DNA of 64,000 bases from Melastoma dodecandrum (Eukaryota > Streptophyta > Magnoliopsida > Myrtales > Melastomataceae): positions 496,001-560,000 of the forward strand of contig JARUPY010000248.1 in the NCBI GenBank assembly GCA_029817715.1. Direction: 5' to 3'. Each line of letters starts with the position of its first letter. The stretch's first letter is position 1. Shown here piece by piece: positions 1 through 12,500 of this stretch. Position numbers and translations under genes: made by a program. The notes under the pieces were generated by a model. It ran no database searches. It was not told where the DNA came from and saw nothing but the letters and a program-made list of their open reading frames with translations.

Positions 1-62
1 CAAGGACTCAAATCCATTAAGAAATCACGACCCAGGTGAGGGAACAGGCCAAAACTACGAAC

Positions 63-282
63 CTCGGGAATTCAACTCGTTGCGCTGAGCCTCGAGGCGA
101 TTAAGGTTGTGGGTCTTCTGCCTGACAAGAAGCTGGAACTCATGGATGTGCAGCAAGTAATACTGCCTCAACCCTTCCCCCTGGTGCTTCCCGGCTCCCC
201 CGGATCTCGACGGGAACCCCATCTCCTTCTCCTCGACGATCGCCGATTCCGGCTTCCTAGTGTCAACCCCAACCGTCACCAT
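63..282 (-). CDS. RPT6: 26S proteasome regulatory ATPase RPT6, first exon (partial)
   Basis: This is the first coding exon of the RPT6 (regulatory particle 8) AAA-ATPase of the 19S proteasome cap. That subunit unfolds substrates and feeds them to the 20S core. The ATG is at 282 and the exon runs to a donor with GT at 62-61. It encodes about 73 residues. The family hallmark is visible: a short variable N-terminus followed by the coiled-coil start with QYYL, HIHE and [20 protein letters not shown] text (here [16 protein letters not shown]). The AAA domain lies beyond the left edge of the window. The gene is head-to-head with the H2A.Z gene, with 361 bp between the two ATGs. The identification rests on this exon only, but the coiled-coil segment is very characteristic. 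Confidence 0.88.
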
Positions 283-643
283 TCAATACACCTGCGGCTA
301 GCCTTCCGGCAAACCCCACTGCTACTAATCTGGAAAATTAGGGATTGTTTCGGTGGGCACAGAGAGCGAATCACAAAGAGGAGGAAGATGAGACTACGTT
401 CGAGGAAAGAATAATTACACGGGCCCTTAAATGGGCCTAGGCCTGATACTTGCGTGTTTTACTCGAACCCAATGGGACTAATCCCAAGGTTATTTTGGGA
501 ATCGGAAAGTTGGGAAATCGGAAAACAGAGCAGCGCGGGCAGGCGACCGAACCGCCATTTGCTCTCTCTCCTTGTCGGAAGTTTATTTTCAGTCGGGAGG
601 CAAAAAGGGAGGAAGGAGGAAGAAGAACGAGAAGAGAGGAAGG
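283..643. promoter_or_regulatory. Shared (bidirectional) promoter of RPT6 and H2A.Z
   Basis: Only 361 bp separate the two divergent start codons, so both 5' UTRs and both promoters must lie here. A TGGGCC motif is at 432-437 and a GGGCCC at 421-426. TGGGCY 'site II' elements are known in plant promoters of proteasome, ribosomal and cell-cycle genes, which fits both neighbours. No clear TATA box is seen in either direction. That it acts in both directions is inferred from spacing. Confidence 0.55.
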
Positions 644-1686
644 ATGTCGGGGAAGGGAGCTAAGGGTCTGTTGACTGCGGGGAAGACAACGGCTGCTGCC
701 AAGGACAAGGACAAGGACAAGAAGAAGGCCGTGTCTCGCTCCTCCCGTGCTGGCCTCCAAGTAGAGTTCTGTTATCCCAAAGTCTATCTGAGCTTCTTTG
801 CAACTGATGTGTGTTTGTGTTATTTCAGATGTTTCTTTTTGGATTCTGTCAGATCTTGGTCGTTATGGGTGTTTTAATTTAGTTGGCGCCCCAAGTTGGG
901 GAGGGGTGGGAGGGGAGTAAACCGGGGAATGGGTGTGGTTTGGTGAAGTTTTCTTGATAGAAGATGGAATCTTTCTGGTTTTTGTGTGGATTGTTTCTTG
1001 GGGTGATGAATTGGGTCATTTTGGCTTTGATTTCTTCCGGCGGTTAATCATTGCTTGTCTGGTTGTCGAAGTCTTCTTGGTATATTTTGAAACTGTGAAG
1101 GGGGCTGCTTGCAAATGGTTTAGATCATTTTCCGTGCTTATGCGCAGAACTTTTCTTTCCTCCAGATCGAGGCTTTTGCAGTTCTGTGCCATTTCGTATT
1201 TGCATTATTTCCTCGGATGATTGGTGGTAGTTGCCACAAGGCCAAAGTCCTGCTTGGTTTGCTACTGCATGTGAAGTCTCTCTGGTTTTCTGTGGCTGGC
1301 TGTCATTTGAGCTGTTTTCAGAAGATGGGACTGAAATGATTTAAAGGTTTTGTCGCTTAATATGTGGGATTTTTGTTGTTCACTTGCAGTTCCCTGTTGG
1401 TCGTATCCACCGTCTGCTGAAGACGAGGACTACCGCCCATGGTCGAGTCGGTGCTACAGCAGCTGTGTACTCTGCTGCAATCCTGGAGTACTTGACGGCG
1501 GAAGTCTTGGAGCTGGCCGGCAATGCTAGCAAGGATCTTAAGGTGAAGCGAATCACCCCACGCCATCTGCAGCTTGCGATACGGGGAGACGAGGAGCTCG
1601 ACACGCTGATCAAAGGAACCATTGCTGGTGGAGGTGTGATCCCACACATTCACAAGTCACTCATCAACAAGTCAGCCAAGGAGTAG
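644..1686 (+). CDS. Histone H2A variant H2A.Z
   Basis: Replacement histone H2A.Z, which is placed in nucleosomes by the SWR1 complex at promoters and responsive genes. Two exons, 644-760 and 1390-1686, are joined in phase 0 by a GT-AG intron and give 137 residues (family about 134-136). The N-tail starts MSGKGAKGL and carries a KDKDKDKKK lysine/aspartate run slightly longer than usual, then RSSRAGLQ, where the intron falls. Exon 2 holds the histone fold ([51 protein letters not shown]). The H2A.Z-specific end, [13 protein letters not shown] followed by LINKSAKE, is present, as is the acidic patch (DEELD). No SQ[E/D]F (H2A.X) tail is present. About 150 bp of 3' UTR follows. Confidence 0.96.
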
Positions 1687-1849
1687 ACTGTGTGTGTAGT
1701 ATCCTGCTGCTGTACTGTTTGCCAGATTTCGCAGTTAGTATGTGTGTCTATAGATTTTGATTTACTTGTGTATTTTGCTTCATTTGTAGTTATTCAGTTA
1801 GTGTAGTTTCGGATGGTACTAAGTTGATGTTTTTTAATTATTATGACTA

Positions 1850-3010
1850 AGCATGTTATGCCGATTTGAATATGGGAAGCTGACTTTATGACAATATGCA
1901 TGGCCCTACAGGCGTAAGCGCCACATCAGCACTTCCATTTTCTGCAGGGAAAAATACAAACGAAGTTGTTCTATCTAAGTAAAAATTTGCAGAATATTGG
2001 AAGCTGACTATTGTATTGTTTGCAGAAACCAGAGGATTCTTTGACTTCTGCTGAAATGAGCAGTCCACTGAGCAAGGTCTTACTCACAGGAGTACTCTTC
2101 TATTGCTTTCTTAGCTAATGACTGAAAACTGATTGAGAAAAGGGCTGAATTGGTTCCTTTTTTTCCATCTGCACAGAGGGTATCTTTGTGTCGGTGGGTG
2201 TACCCATGAGCTTAGGACCTTGGAACTGGATTGCCAGGTGAACATTGATGGCATTGTTGATTTGACATTTTATGGTAACTGAAAAATTGTTATGCGCCAC
2301 TTGATACTTTGAGGCATGGATTAGTGAGGAATGACAACGCATGAAAGGAATTGACTTAGAGGATGGTTTTCGTCTCTTGTTAGATATGCCTGTCTGTCTA
2401 TTCTTGGTGTGGATGGCCCCCATAATGCCTAGGTTTAGATAATCATACTGTCATTCTATTGCTTCTTAATGAAGGAGACCTTCCGTCTTCGGAGTACTAA
2501 AAATTCTGAAACTTTTTGAGAAGGAGGATTGATTTTATGCTTTAATTTGGGGGCCTCAAAGCATTTACTGCAATGAGACAGGCATGCATGAGGTCAATAA
2601 ATGGTTGTCCACTCCCAATTCAGATGGCTTCTAAAAGTCAATAGGGATTTGCTTTTTCTTCTTTTTTCTTTTAGGGGAGGGGCGTTTAATTTGGAAGGCG
2701 ACTATGGCTATCAAAAGTTCTTTGTCTGCATGCAAAGATGGATTGCATGAGCATCAGTTTCTTGTAAGCATGAAAAAGGCATTACGCCACTGGGTGGCTG
2801 GTAAGATCCTGAATATGGCAATAAATGCTAAAAATTTATTGCCATCAGATTCTGTCATTCCCCCTGATATGATTTTGTTCAAAATTAAGGCCTTTTATCC
2901 GAAATCTTATGTTACTGTGATTGGTAATCCTACCGAACCACATCCTCGTCTAACAATATAAAACGAGAAAATTGCTGTTGTTTGGTAGGGGTTAAAGGCA
3001 GTCAAGTCAG
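1850..3010. other. Interval between H2A.Z and ABCG transporter, no supported gene
   Basis: This stretch holds the end of the H2A.Z 3' UTR and the ABCG upstream region. An 85-codon reading frame at 2704-2961 resembles no family I recognise and lacks a convincing context. A 54-bp segment near 2026-2079 has acceptor-like and donor-like ends (TTTGCAG before, AAG|GT after). I cannot link it to a gene. It could be an untranslated leader exon of the ABCG gene. Confidence 0.4.
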
Positions 3011-3016
3011 CAAAAG

Positions 3017-6000
3017 ATGGAATTAAGCCAGTCCAGGGCATACTCATGTGCTTCGACAACCGAGAATCTGAGGAGCAGGGAAGATTACGAGGAAGCACTG
3101 AAATGGGCTGCCCTGGAGAGACTCCCAACACATAACAGAGTAAGGAGAGGCATCCTTCATGGAGTCACTGGGGATCTTAAGGAGATAGACATCAGGGAAC
3201 TCAGTGTTGAGGAAAGGAAGAAGTTGGTGGATAGGTTGGTTAGGAACGTGGATAACAACGAGGAGTTCTTGTTGAAGCTCAAGGAAAGGATCGACAGGTC
3301 TCGTCCTTGTGTTATTGATCTGAGCATCAGTTGATTATTATTGAGTTTGATCTTGGTGTTGAGTTTCTTGTTCTGTTACATCAGAGTTGGTATCGAGTTG
3401 CCGACTATCGAAGTCAGGTTCAAGAATCTTAGGGTAGGGGCCGTGGCCTATGTGGGAAAAAGTGCTTTGCCTACTGTCTTCAACTTCTTCGTCAACTTAG
3501 TGCAGGTGTGAGTTAGTTAGTATCTTTTGGCCAAGGAGAGAAAAGCTGTGATTCTTAATCCTTTTATTCTGACCTATTATTCTCTATTTTAAGGATGCGG
3601 CAAGCTTTCTTCATGTAATTCCAAGCAAAAAGAGGAGATTCTCTGTTCTGCGTGATGTGAGCGGTATCATCAGGCCTGGCAGGTGGAATATAAACGTTCA
3701 ATCAACTTAATCTTGCCATATTCTTGCTTCTGAAAAACTTGTTATGATATGTTTGCAGACTGACCCTGTTGCTGGGTCCACCGGGCTCTGGGAAAACGAC
3801 TTTGCTCCGGACTTTGTCTGGAAATTTGCCCTCACAATTGAAGGTGATATTTAGACCTATATTATATGGAGTTCTTCTCTTAATTGTGGCAGAATGTCTT
3901 CTTATCCTTCAACGACATTAGGCTTCAGGAGATGTTACATATAACGGGCATGCGATGCATGAGTTTGTGGTGGGGAGGACATCTGCATACATCAGTGAGC
4001 ATGATGTCCACATGCCTCTGTTGACTGTCCGTGAGACGCTGGTCTTTTCAGCCAAGTGTCAAGGAGTTGGCTCCAATTATGGTTAGACTCTGACAAAGAA
4101 CATACACATATGCTATGACTTCTTCTTGGTGTCTGATAGTTCTCCTACTTTCCATCTTAAATGCCGCAGACATGCTCATGGAGCTTCTCAGAAGAGAAAA
4201 ACTGCAGAACATCAAGCCAGATCCTTATATTGATGCTCTGATGAAGGCTTGTATTCCTTCTTCCTTATGCAGCTTGTCGTAATGTATCTTTGTTTATTCG
4301 TCGGGGTCATCATTTTGCAGCATTTTGGTTTAACAGGCATCTGTCTTAAAGGGGCAAGAGGACGTCGTGACGGACTACATTCTCAAGGTGAAGTCTTCAT
4401 TCGATCCTAACTACCCTGCAAATCATGAGCAATCGATTTTGATGATGCCGCAAATCGATGTGTTTCATCTTCCGGTTTGCAGATTTTAGGACTAGAAGGT
4501 TGTGCTGATACCATCGTAGGAAACAACATGATCAGGGGCATCTCGGGAGGTCAAAAGAGACGAGTCACTGCTGGTAGAATGAACGTGAAAGAGATTGTTC
4601 AGAATATTTCTGGTGAAACTATCTTTGTGATGTGCCTGATGCAGTCTTGATATTTCAGGTGAAGTGTTGGTTGGACCAGTGAACGCACTCTTCATGGACA
4701 GCATTTCAACCGGCCTCGATAGTTCAACTACTTTTCAGATAGTGAACTCGATTCGGCAGTCGAACCACATCTTCAGCAAGACTACGCTGATATCACTTCT
4801 CCAGCCACCCCCTGAGACATATGAGCTTTTCGATGATGTCATACTTCTGTCTGAGGGACAAATCGTCTACCAGGGCCCTCGGGAACATATCCTTGAATTC
4901 TTTGAATGGATGGGATTTAGGTGTCCTGGGACGAAAGCTGTTGCCGATTTCTTGCAGGAAGTAAGTTCTTACAAGTTTCTCAAGATCAGTGTTTGTAAAT
5001 AAGAGATTATGCAATTGGAGCTATCATTGTGAAGGTGACGTCAAGAAAAGACCAGCGACAGTACTGGGACAAAGAGGAACAGCATTACCAATACATTTCG
5101 GCGAGTGAGTTTGCGGAGGCATTCATGTCTTTTCATGTTGGAATGGCTATGGAGCAGGATTTGCGAAGGCCATTTGAGAAGTCGAAGAGCCATCCTGCTG
5201 CCTTGACGAAGCGGGAGTACAGCGCCAGTAAGAAAGAGTTGTTCAAGGCCTGTTTATCAAGAGAAGCAGCCTTGATAAGGAGAAGCCTGGTTTTCCAGAT
5301 CACTAAAGTATTTCATGTGAGTTTCCAATCCCCATTGCTCAGTTCAGGATTGTAAATTGAAGCGAACTGTTAGGAAGACATGGATTGATAACTTACTAGT
5401 ACTACTCGAATTTGATGTGGCAGGTCACGTTTTGTTCGGCCGTTTTGGCTACCGTGTATGCCAAGGTAAGAAATAATCGAGAAACGTTGGAGGATGGAAT
5501 AGTACACCAAGGCGCGCTCTTTTTTCTGGTTTACATGATCACGTTTTCCGGATTTTATGCGCTTCCTATGACCATTGATAAGCTTCCGGTTTTCTACAAG
5601 CAAAGAGACATGCATTTCTATCCTTCATGGGCATTTACTTTGCCATCGGCTATCGTCAACATCCCGACAGAAATTGTCGAGGTTTGTGCAGCGATGGCAG
5701 TAACTTACTATGCATTAGGATTTGATCCCAGTCCCAACAGGCAAGATTATGGAATTCATTGCTGAAACATGTATTGTTAAGGCACAAGTTTAACTCTCAC
5801 TACTTTCGAATGTCTTTCTCTAGGATAGTGGTGCAGTTCCTGATACTCACACTGCATGGACAGGCATTCACTGCCTTTTACCGATGCATGGCTACTATCA
5901 CCCGTGACCACACCAAAGCCAACACAGTAGCAAATTTCTGCCTGCTTTGGCTTTTCATCTTTGGCGGTTTTATTGTGTCCCGGGGTATGAATTCCTCCTT

Positions 6001-9000
6001 GCAGTGCCTAAGAAAAGTTTTTTCTTGTCGATTTCTCCTGACGTCAAACATGAGATTGACCTTTCAGATAACATGAAGGAGTGGCTCAGATGGGCATTCT
6101 ACACATCTCCGATGATGTTCTCGCAAACTGCAATCCTCACAAATGAGTTCTGTGGTAGCACATGGGATCATGTATGGAAGGATTCTGATGGATTTGATAT
6201 TTCTTGTAGTTTTAGCAAGACAAGTTCAGTATGATGACAGTTCATATTATCAGGCACTTGAAGGAACCAACAAAACTGCCGGCATCGCTTCTCTGGAATC
6301 GCGCGGATTTCCGTCTGATCCTTCATGGGATTGGATTGGCCTCTGCGGTCTAATTGGTTTTATTGTTCTTTACGATGTTGTGGCCATCTTGGCTTTAACT
6401 TATCTTAACCGTAAGAAAACTCAAATGAGCATTGTCCAGCGAGTTGCACAATTTGTTGATCCATGATGATGAGCATTTGAGACTGGTTTTCTGCAGAACC
6501 CGGGACATCACGGGCAATAATTTCAGAAAGTAAGACTTTCACAAGTGATGAAATGGAAGAGCATGATGGCAGCCGATCCCTACAAGGTAAGTTGTCCATC
6601 TCCACAGTCAACGGGAGGCGCCTACTATAGCATTGACCTCTCTGGTATTTGTGCTTTGCTAGAGTCAGACAGCATACGTCGGGGAAGGCAGACATTTCTT
6701 CCATTTATTCCTTTGTCCATTACCTTTGAGAACATCAAGTTTTCAGTTGATATGCCTAAGGTACTCGAGAATCTGATTACAAAGCTAGCTGGCAGAATGT
6801 TTCTCCATGTTGTTACTTAAAATGATCAGATAGCTAATTTGAGATTACTTGCAGGGATTGAAGAACCAGTTGGATGATCGATTGGTCCTTCTGAAGGGTA
6901 TTAGCGGATGGTTTAGGCCGGGTGTTCTGACGGCCATGATGGGTGTAAGCGGAGCGGGAAAAACCACATTATTGGATGTTTTAGCAGGAAGGAAGAACAC
7001 TGGGTATATTGAAGGGAGCATCAGGGTATCTGGTCATCTGAAAAACCAGGCCACTTTCGCTCATGTCTCAGGGTACTGTGAACAAACTGATATCCACACT
7101 CCTTTTCTCACCGTGTACGAGTCCTTAGCCTATTCAGCATGGCTCCGACTGCCTCGGGATGTTGACCCAAAGACTCGAGAGGTAGGGATGAGACTTCCTC
7201 ATCAGAGCCGATGGAATTGTTATATCTCGACTTGTTAAACATTTCCTGTCCTGCAGCTCTTCATCGAGGAGGTTATGGATCTGATTGAGCTTACGCCCAT
7301 AAGGGACGCCCTCGTTGGAGTCGCAACAGTTAACGGACTTTCAGTGGAACAAAGGAAACGCTTAACTATCGCAGTTGAGCTAGTAGCGAACCCCTCAGTG
7401 GTCTTCATGGATGAACCGACTTCCGGATTAGATGCCAGAGCTGCTGCAGTGGTGATGCGAACAATCAGGAAGACTGTGGACACCGGTAGAGCCATAGTTT
7501 GCACAATCCATCAGCCTAGTGTCGAGATTTTTGAATCCTTTGATGAGGTAACAAAATTAGGATTCCATGATATAGTTAAGAGTCCCAGATAAGTAAACGA
7601 AAGCTAAACTATGAAGTTTCGCATGTTAACCGCAGTTATTCTTGTTGAACTATGGCGGCGAAGAAGTGTACGTCGGTCCTTTGGGGCAACGATCTCAGGT
7701 GATGGTGAAGTATTTTGAGGTAAGGCTGTAGCCGGCAATAGCAAAATGTTATCTCAAACCTTCCCTAGGAATCTATGTTGAGATTAGACTGTTGTTCTCA
7801 TTCTTTGTCCTTTCTCGGGCAGAACATTCCCGGAGTCAGAAAATTAGGGAAGAATGACAATCCTGCAACTTGGGTGATGGAAATTACGAGTAGGTCCCAG
7901 GAAGAGATTTTAGGTGTCAACTTCAGCGACATCTACAGGGCATCAGAGCTTTACCGGTACAATGTGTTCCTTGGCAGAGATCCTAAAATGATGTACCTTA
8001 TCCTTTTCTTTTTTGATTTGTTCGTCCGACACTTGACCCTTCTACAGGAAGAACAAGGAACAAATAGAAGAACTCAACATCCTATCTCATGGCAAACAAG
8101 ACAACCACTTCCGGGGGAAGTACTCGAAATCCTTCTTCACCCAGTTGAGAGCTTGCCTTTGGAAACAAAGCAAGTGCTACTGGCGCAATGTGTCGTACAA
8201 TGCAACGAGATTTGTAGCAACCACTTCCGTAGCAGTTATGTTAGGCATGTTGTACTGGGACCTTGGAAGGAAAAGGTTTGCTTTTTGTTTCTCTTTCTCT
8301 ATAAAGACCTATCATTCGTCGGCAGAGGTTTTTAGAAAGGGCCTTTGGTGCAGGCAGTCAAAGGAAGAATTGGTTAGCGGACTAGGCGCTTTGTTCTCCA
8401 CGATTTTGTCCATGGGACCCTATTGTGTCTCTTCGGTGCAGCCAGTGGTGATCTACGAGAGATCAGTATATTACAGAGAGAGGGCCGCCGGGATGTACTC
8501 GGTTCTTCCCTACGTGATGGCTCAGGTAAACTGGGGGCTGAAAGCATTTTGTTTTTCACATCGAGCCAGTCACACATGCATTTACCGGATATGATCAAGT
8601 CACCTCTCTCATATACATTCTGCAGGCCTTGATTGAGATACCATACACGTTCGTTCAGGTCGTGATCTACAGCACGATCATGTACGCGATGATAGGATAC
8701 GAATGGACGTCTATCAAGTACTTCCTCAACCTCCTGTTTGTGTTCATGTACATCTTCTCCTACATAAATTTCGGAGTTATGATTATATCAGTCAGTCCCA
8801 GTCACGAGATGGCCGGCGTAGTGGCTGGGATAAGTTACACCATGTGGAGTCTCTTCTCCGGATTCATCATACCCCCTGAGGTAAAAAAGAAAAAACTACA
8901 TTGCTCTGCGTGTGCAACGGACAACCTTGTCATTGCGTTCCGTTCTAACGCCGAGTTTAAAACTGCAGAGGATCTTTGCATGGTTGAGATGGTGCACGTG

Positions 9001-9226
9001 GCTGTGCCCGTCGTATTGGATAATGTATGGGCTGTCCATGGCTCAGTACGGTGACGTGAACAGCCAGATAGAGACAGGGGAAGCAGTCAAGGATTACCTG
9101 AGGGAGTACTTCGGGTTCAGACGTGAGCTGCTGGGGGAGGTCTTCCTGGTATTGATATGCTTTGCCGTCTTCTTCTTCAGTGTCTATGCTGTCGCTATGA
9201 GGTTCTTGAACTTCCAGAAGAGATAG
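3017..9226 (+). CDS. Full-size ABCG (PDR-type) ABC transporter
   Basis: Plasma-membrane pleiotropic-drug-resistance exporter with the order NBD1-TMD1-NBD2-TMD2. Twenty-four exons join in frame to 1404 residues (family 1400-1450): 3017-3297, 3385-3505, 3594-3682, 3759-3843, 3922-4081, 4170-4246, 4337-4387, 4483-4573, 4659-4960, 5035-5316, 5424-5740, 5824-5984, 6068-6171, 6254-6410, 6497-6586, 6663-6760, 6855-7181, 7257-7547, 7636-7719, 7823-7956, 8048-8275, 8354-8525, 8626-8880, 8969-9226. NBD1 has Walker [10 protein letters not shown] (about 171-179), signature ISGGQ (about 307) and Walker [12 protein letters not shown]. Serine 333 replaces the usual catalytic glutamate. NBD2 has GVSGAGKT (852-859), LSVEQRKRL and [10 protein letters not shown] (E984), all normal. 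Introns after exons 6 and 11 have GC donors. The sequence resembles the Arabidopsis ABCG29/33/37/41 group. The substrate cannot be told from sequence. Confidence 0.93.
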
Positions 9227-9598
9227 GACAAGAACTGCAATAAATCCAGCACAACTAAAGAAGCGTCCTCAGGTAGTGGTTGTCAAAATGTCGTTATCCC
9301 GGACCACACCCATGTCCTAGAATTGAACAAGAAGTTGTCGGGTTCTGGTCCCAAATCCTAGACAAGCCCCAATCAAATTGCTGTTGTTATTTACTCAAAA
9401 AGAGGACAGGAAAGGGACCACCCCCCGTCACTCTCTTCTGTGCAAACATTACCAAAGGGACAAATCCACAAATCAATCTCCACCCCTTCCACCAAGAACT
9501 AAAATGAAGGAATCGAATTACATGAAAATAAAGAATCCCATTAGATTTTTTGTTTTTTTTAATCTTTTTTTGGGTGCTTCTTTGAGGTTTGGATCTTC

Positions 9599-12500
9599 TT
9601 AGGGGGTCGCTCCTACTGGGGGAGTCCTTGATTCCGTGCCCGGGGGAGTCTGCCCGTCCGAGCCCTTTGACGGGTCGTCAGAAGACTGCCTCAACCCTTC
9701 GTCGGTCTCGCTCCTGCTCATCGCCTCCATCATTCGGACTACCTCGAAAATTGCAGGCCGCTGGTCGGGGGCGACCACCACGCATGACATTGCGATCTGC
9801 AGCAGCTGCACCATCTCCTCCTCAATGTTGTGGTACCGCATGAGCTCAACGTCAAATACCTCCGCTGTCCACTCCTCTCGAACCACCGATTGGACCCACC
9901 TAGGCAGGTCGATGCCTTCGTCCCCAAGGGACGCCTGGTTGGGCGACTTCCCTGTCAGTAGCTCTAGGAGCAGGACACCGAAGCTGTACACGTCAGATTG
10001 GACCGTGACCTTCCGGGTCTCCAAAACCTCAGGGGCCCTGTAGCCGGCAACCCTGTTCGGAGGCATTGCAGTGCCGAAAAGGGGGTTGAGGCCGTAGTCG
10101 GAGACACAGGCGGCGTGATCTGTCCGGAGAAGGATGTTGGATGACTTTAGGTTACCATGGACGATCTTCCCAGAGGTATGGAGGTGCGCAAGGCCTCTTC
10201 CTGCACCGATGGCAATTCTAAACCGGCTATCCCAGTCCAGCGGGGTACGACCAGAGCCACGGCTACCTGAACGATGGATAAAATGAACACATTCATTCCC
10301 AACTTAAGAAACATGAGTGGGCTGGCAACAGGAAGTACTTCACAACGCATTCACAACATTCCACTTGATAGTGGGTTCTGCACCAACTAATTATTCTGAA
10401 CCAAAATCTGCTTAAAAAATCGACTAACAACCGACACCAGGCAGAAATGAATGAGATCTTTAGCGTCCATGTTGTTTCACCCATATTTATGAGAAACCAT
10501 GCAAAAAATCATTTCAGGTAGCCTCAATAGTCCATCCAACCCCAACTCCTAAATGTGAAGGGGGAAAAGGGAAAGAAAAAGAAAAGTTGAGGAGAGGGGG
10601 AGGGTGGGAAAAACAGCAAATGAGTGAACGTGGAGATGAAGCCAAAAGCCTCACATTCTAACCCCCTCCTCTATCCTCCCCTTCTCTTTTTTCCCTGTAA
10701 AGCTGATTCACAAGGGAGGACCCAATAAAAGTAAAGGAAAAGGAAAGAAGTGGCGAGCATGAATGATGCCCAACCCCAACACAACCCACCACACCCAAAC
10801 CCATGATTGAGGGGCAAAACCCAACAAAAACATCATTCTATTCCTTCTTAACTTGGAGACAACCCAATGGCATCTCCCATGGTGGCTAAAAGGGGGAGCC
10901 AATTCCCCCTCCCTCCCTCCTCGGCCGCTCACCAAAACAAATGTAGGGGGCTGCCCCAATTCAAAGCATTGGGATACCCCACAATCATATCTCCCACAAT
11001 CAAACCCCATTCACCAAAACATCTTTAAAGGAAACCCAAAAGAAAAAAATAAAGTAGGGAAGGAGGAAAAGCAAAGCTGTCGGTGACACAGAAAATCGAA
11101 TCATCATCACATCACACCCTCATGGTACAATTATCAGCAGCATCTTTGGTAAAAACGGGAGAAGCCCCATAACTTGCGCCGAGGTGCGTAGATCACATTC
11201 CAAGAATGTCACCAACACAGAAAAAAAGGAAGAAGACAAAAGAAAAAAAATAACGGGGGAAAACAACCACTCCTCTCCCTACTGCAGCAACACTACCTCT
11301 AACTCTTTTCTTTCTTTTAACTTTTTTCCTCGACACACTGCCCAAATCAATCAACAGTTGTACAGCAATAAGAGAACAATAACAGTAAAAGACTCGGACA
11401 AAAACAACACCCCCGTATCTAATGTGGGCATTTTGGAAAGAAAAGAAAGAAAAAATTTGGAAATGTCTCTGGTCCCATTATGACTTGATAGTAGGAGTCT
11501 AAGACAGTAAGAAAGAAACTTGTTCCCTTCATGACTGCAGCAGTCAAACGTTGCACACACACAAGAGCACATCATAATTCGTCGCCCAGAAAGCGACGGC
11601 CCAAGAATTCATCTTCCTGTCTCTTTAGTCTTTCACGAAGCCATCATCAGATTTAGACGTCTGATTGATGATCTAAATCAAGAAGTCGTCACCACCATTA
11701 GTACTGATGACCTGGATTTCCTCTATGGTCTTACTCAGAATTCACCCTATTCCACCAATTTGTCAACTACTGAAAAACTCAGAACCCAGATGGGCATAGC
11801 TTAACTCCAAGGATGTCCTAAAACGGGTGTGGTAAATTCTAATTAATTTTAGTGACCCAGGACTGTAAAACGAGCACTGATTGCATTCCAAAACCCGCAA
11901 AGTCGACCGATAATGGCTAATCCCATTGTTGGCCGCTTTCTGGGTTTCGACGAGAGCCAAAAAGAAGAAAACTTTTGGACAACAAAGAGCAGATGGATAG
12001 ACAAACATAGATCGAACCCAAACAAGCAGAGATTGAGGGTTAGGAAGGTTGGATTTCCAGGGATATTACCGTGAAGAAGTGCGGACAAGCTTCCGGCCGG
12101 CAAGTAATCGTAGACGAGGAGCTTCTCGTCCTTGGAGAAGTAATATGCCCTCACGCCAAGCACATTCTCGTGTCTGTTCCCAACCTTCCCCAGTACCTCC
12201 ATCTGGGTCTCGAATTCCTTCTTACCGACCACAACGTCCTTCAGCCGCTTCACGACTACCGTTGTCCCTTCCTCGAGGACCGCCTTGTAAGACGTACCAA
12301 CACTTCCTTTGCCCAGGACCTCTGCAGATGCCCTGAGTAAGTCCTCGAGGTCGAAGCTGTAAATGCCTCCCTCCAGGAATACTAGCTTGTTCCTCTCGGC
12401 AGCCTCTATGGATCCCCCGGTTATGTCGTCCTTTGAGGATGAGGTTCCAGCTTCCGCAACCGGGATTGAGCGTGCTCCACCAGCTGCTGCTGCTGCCGCC

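Noticed and set aside
2704..2961. 85-codon frame upstream of the ABCG gene
   Set aside because: No recognised family and no clear promoter or splice context.
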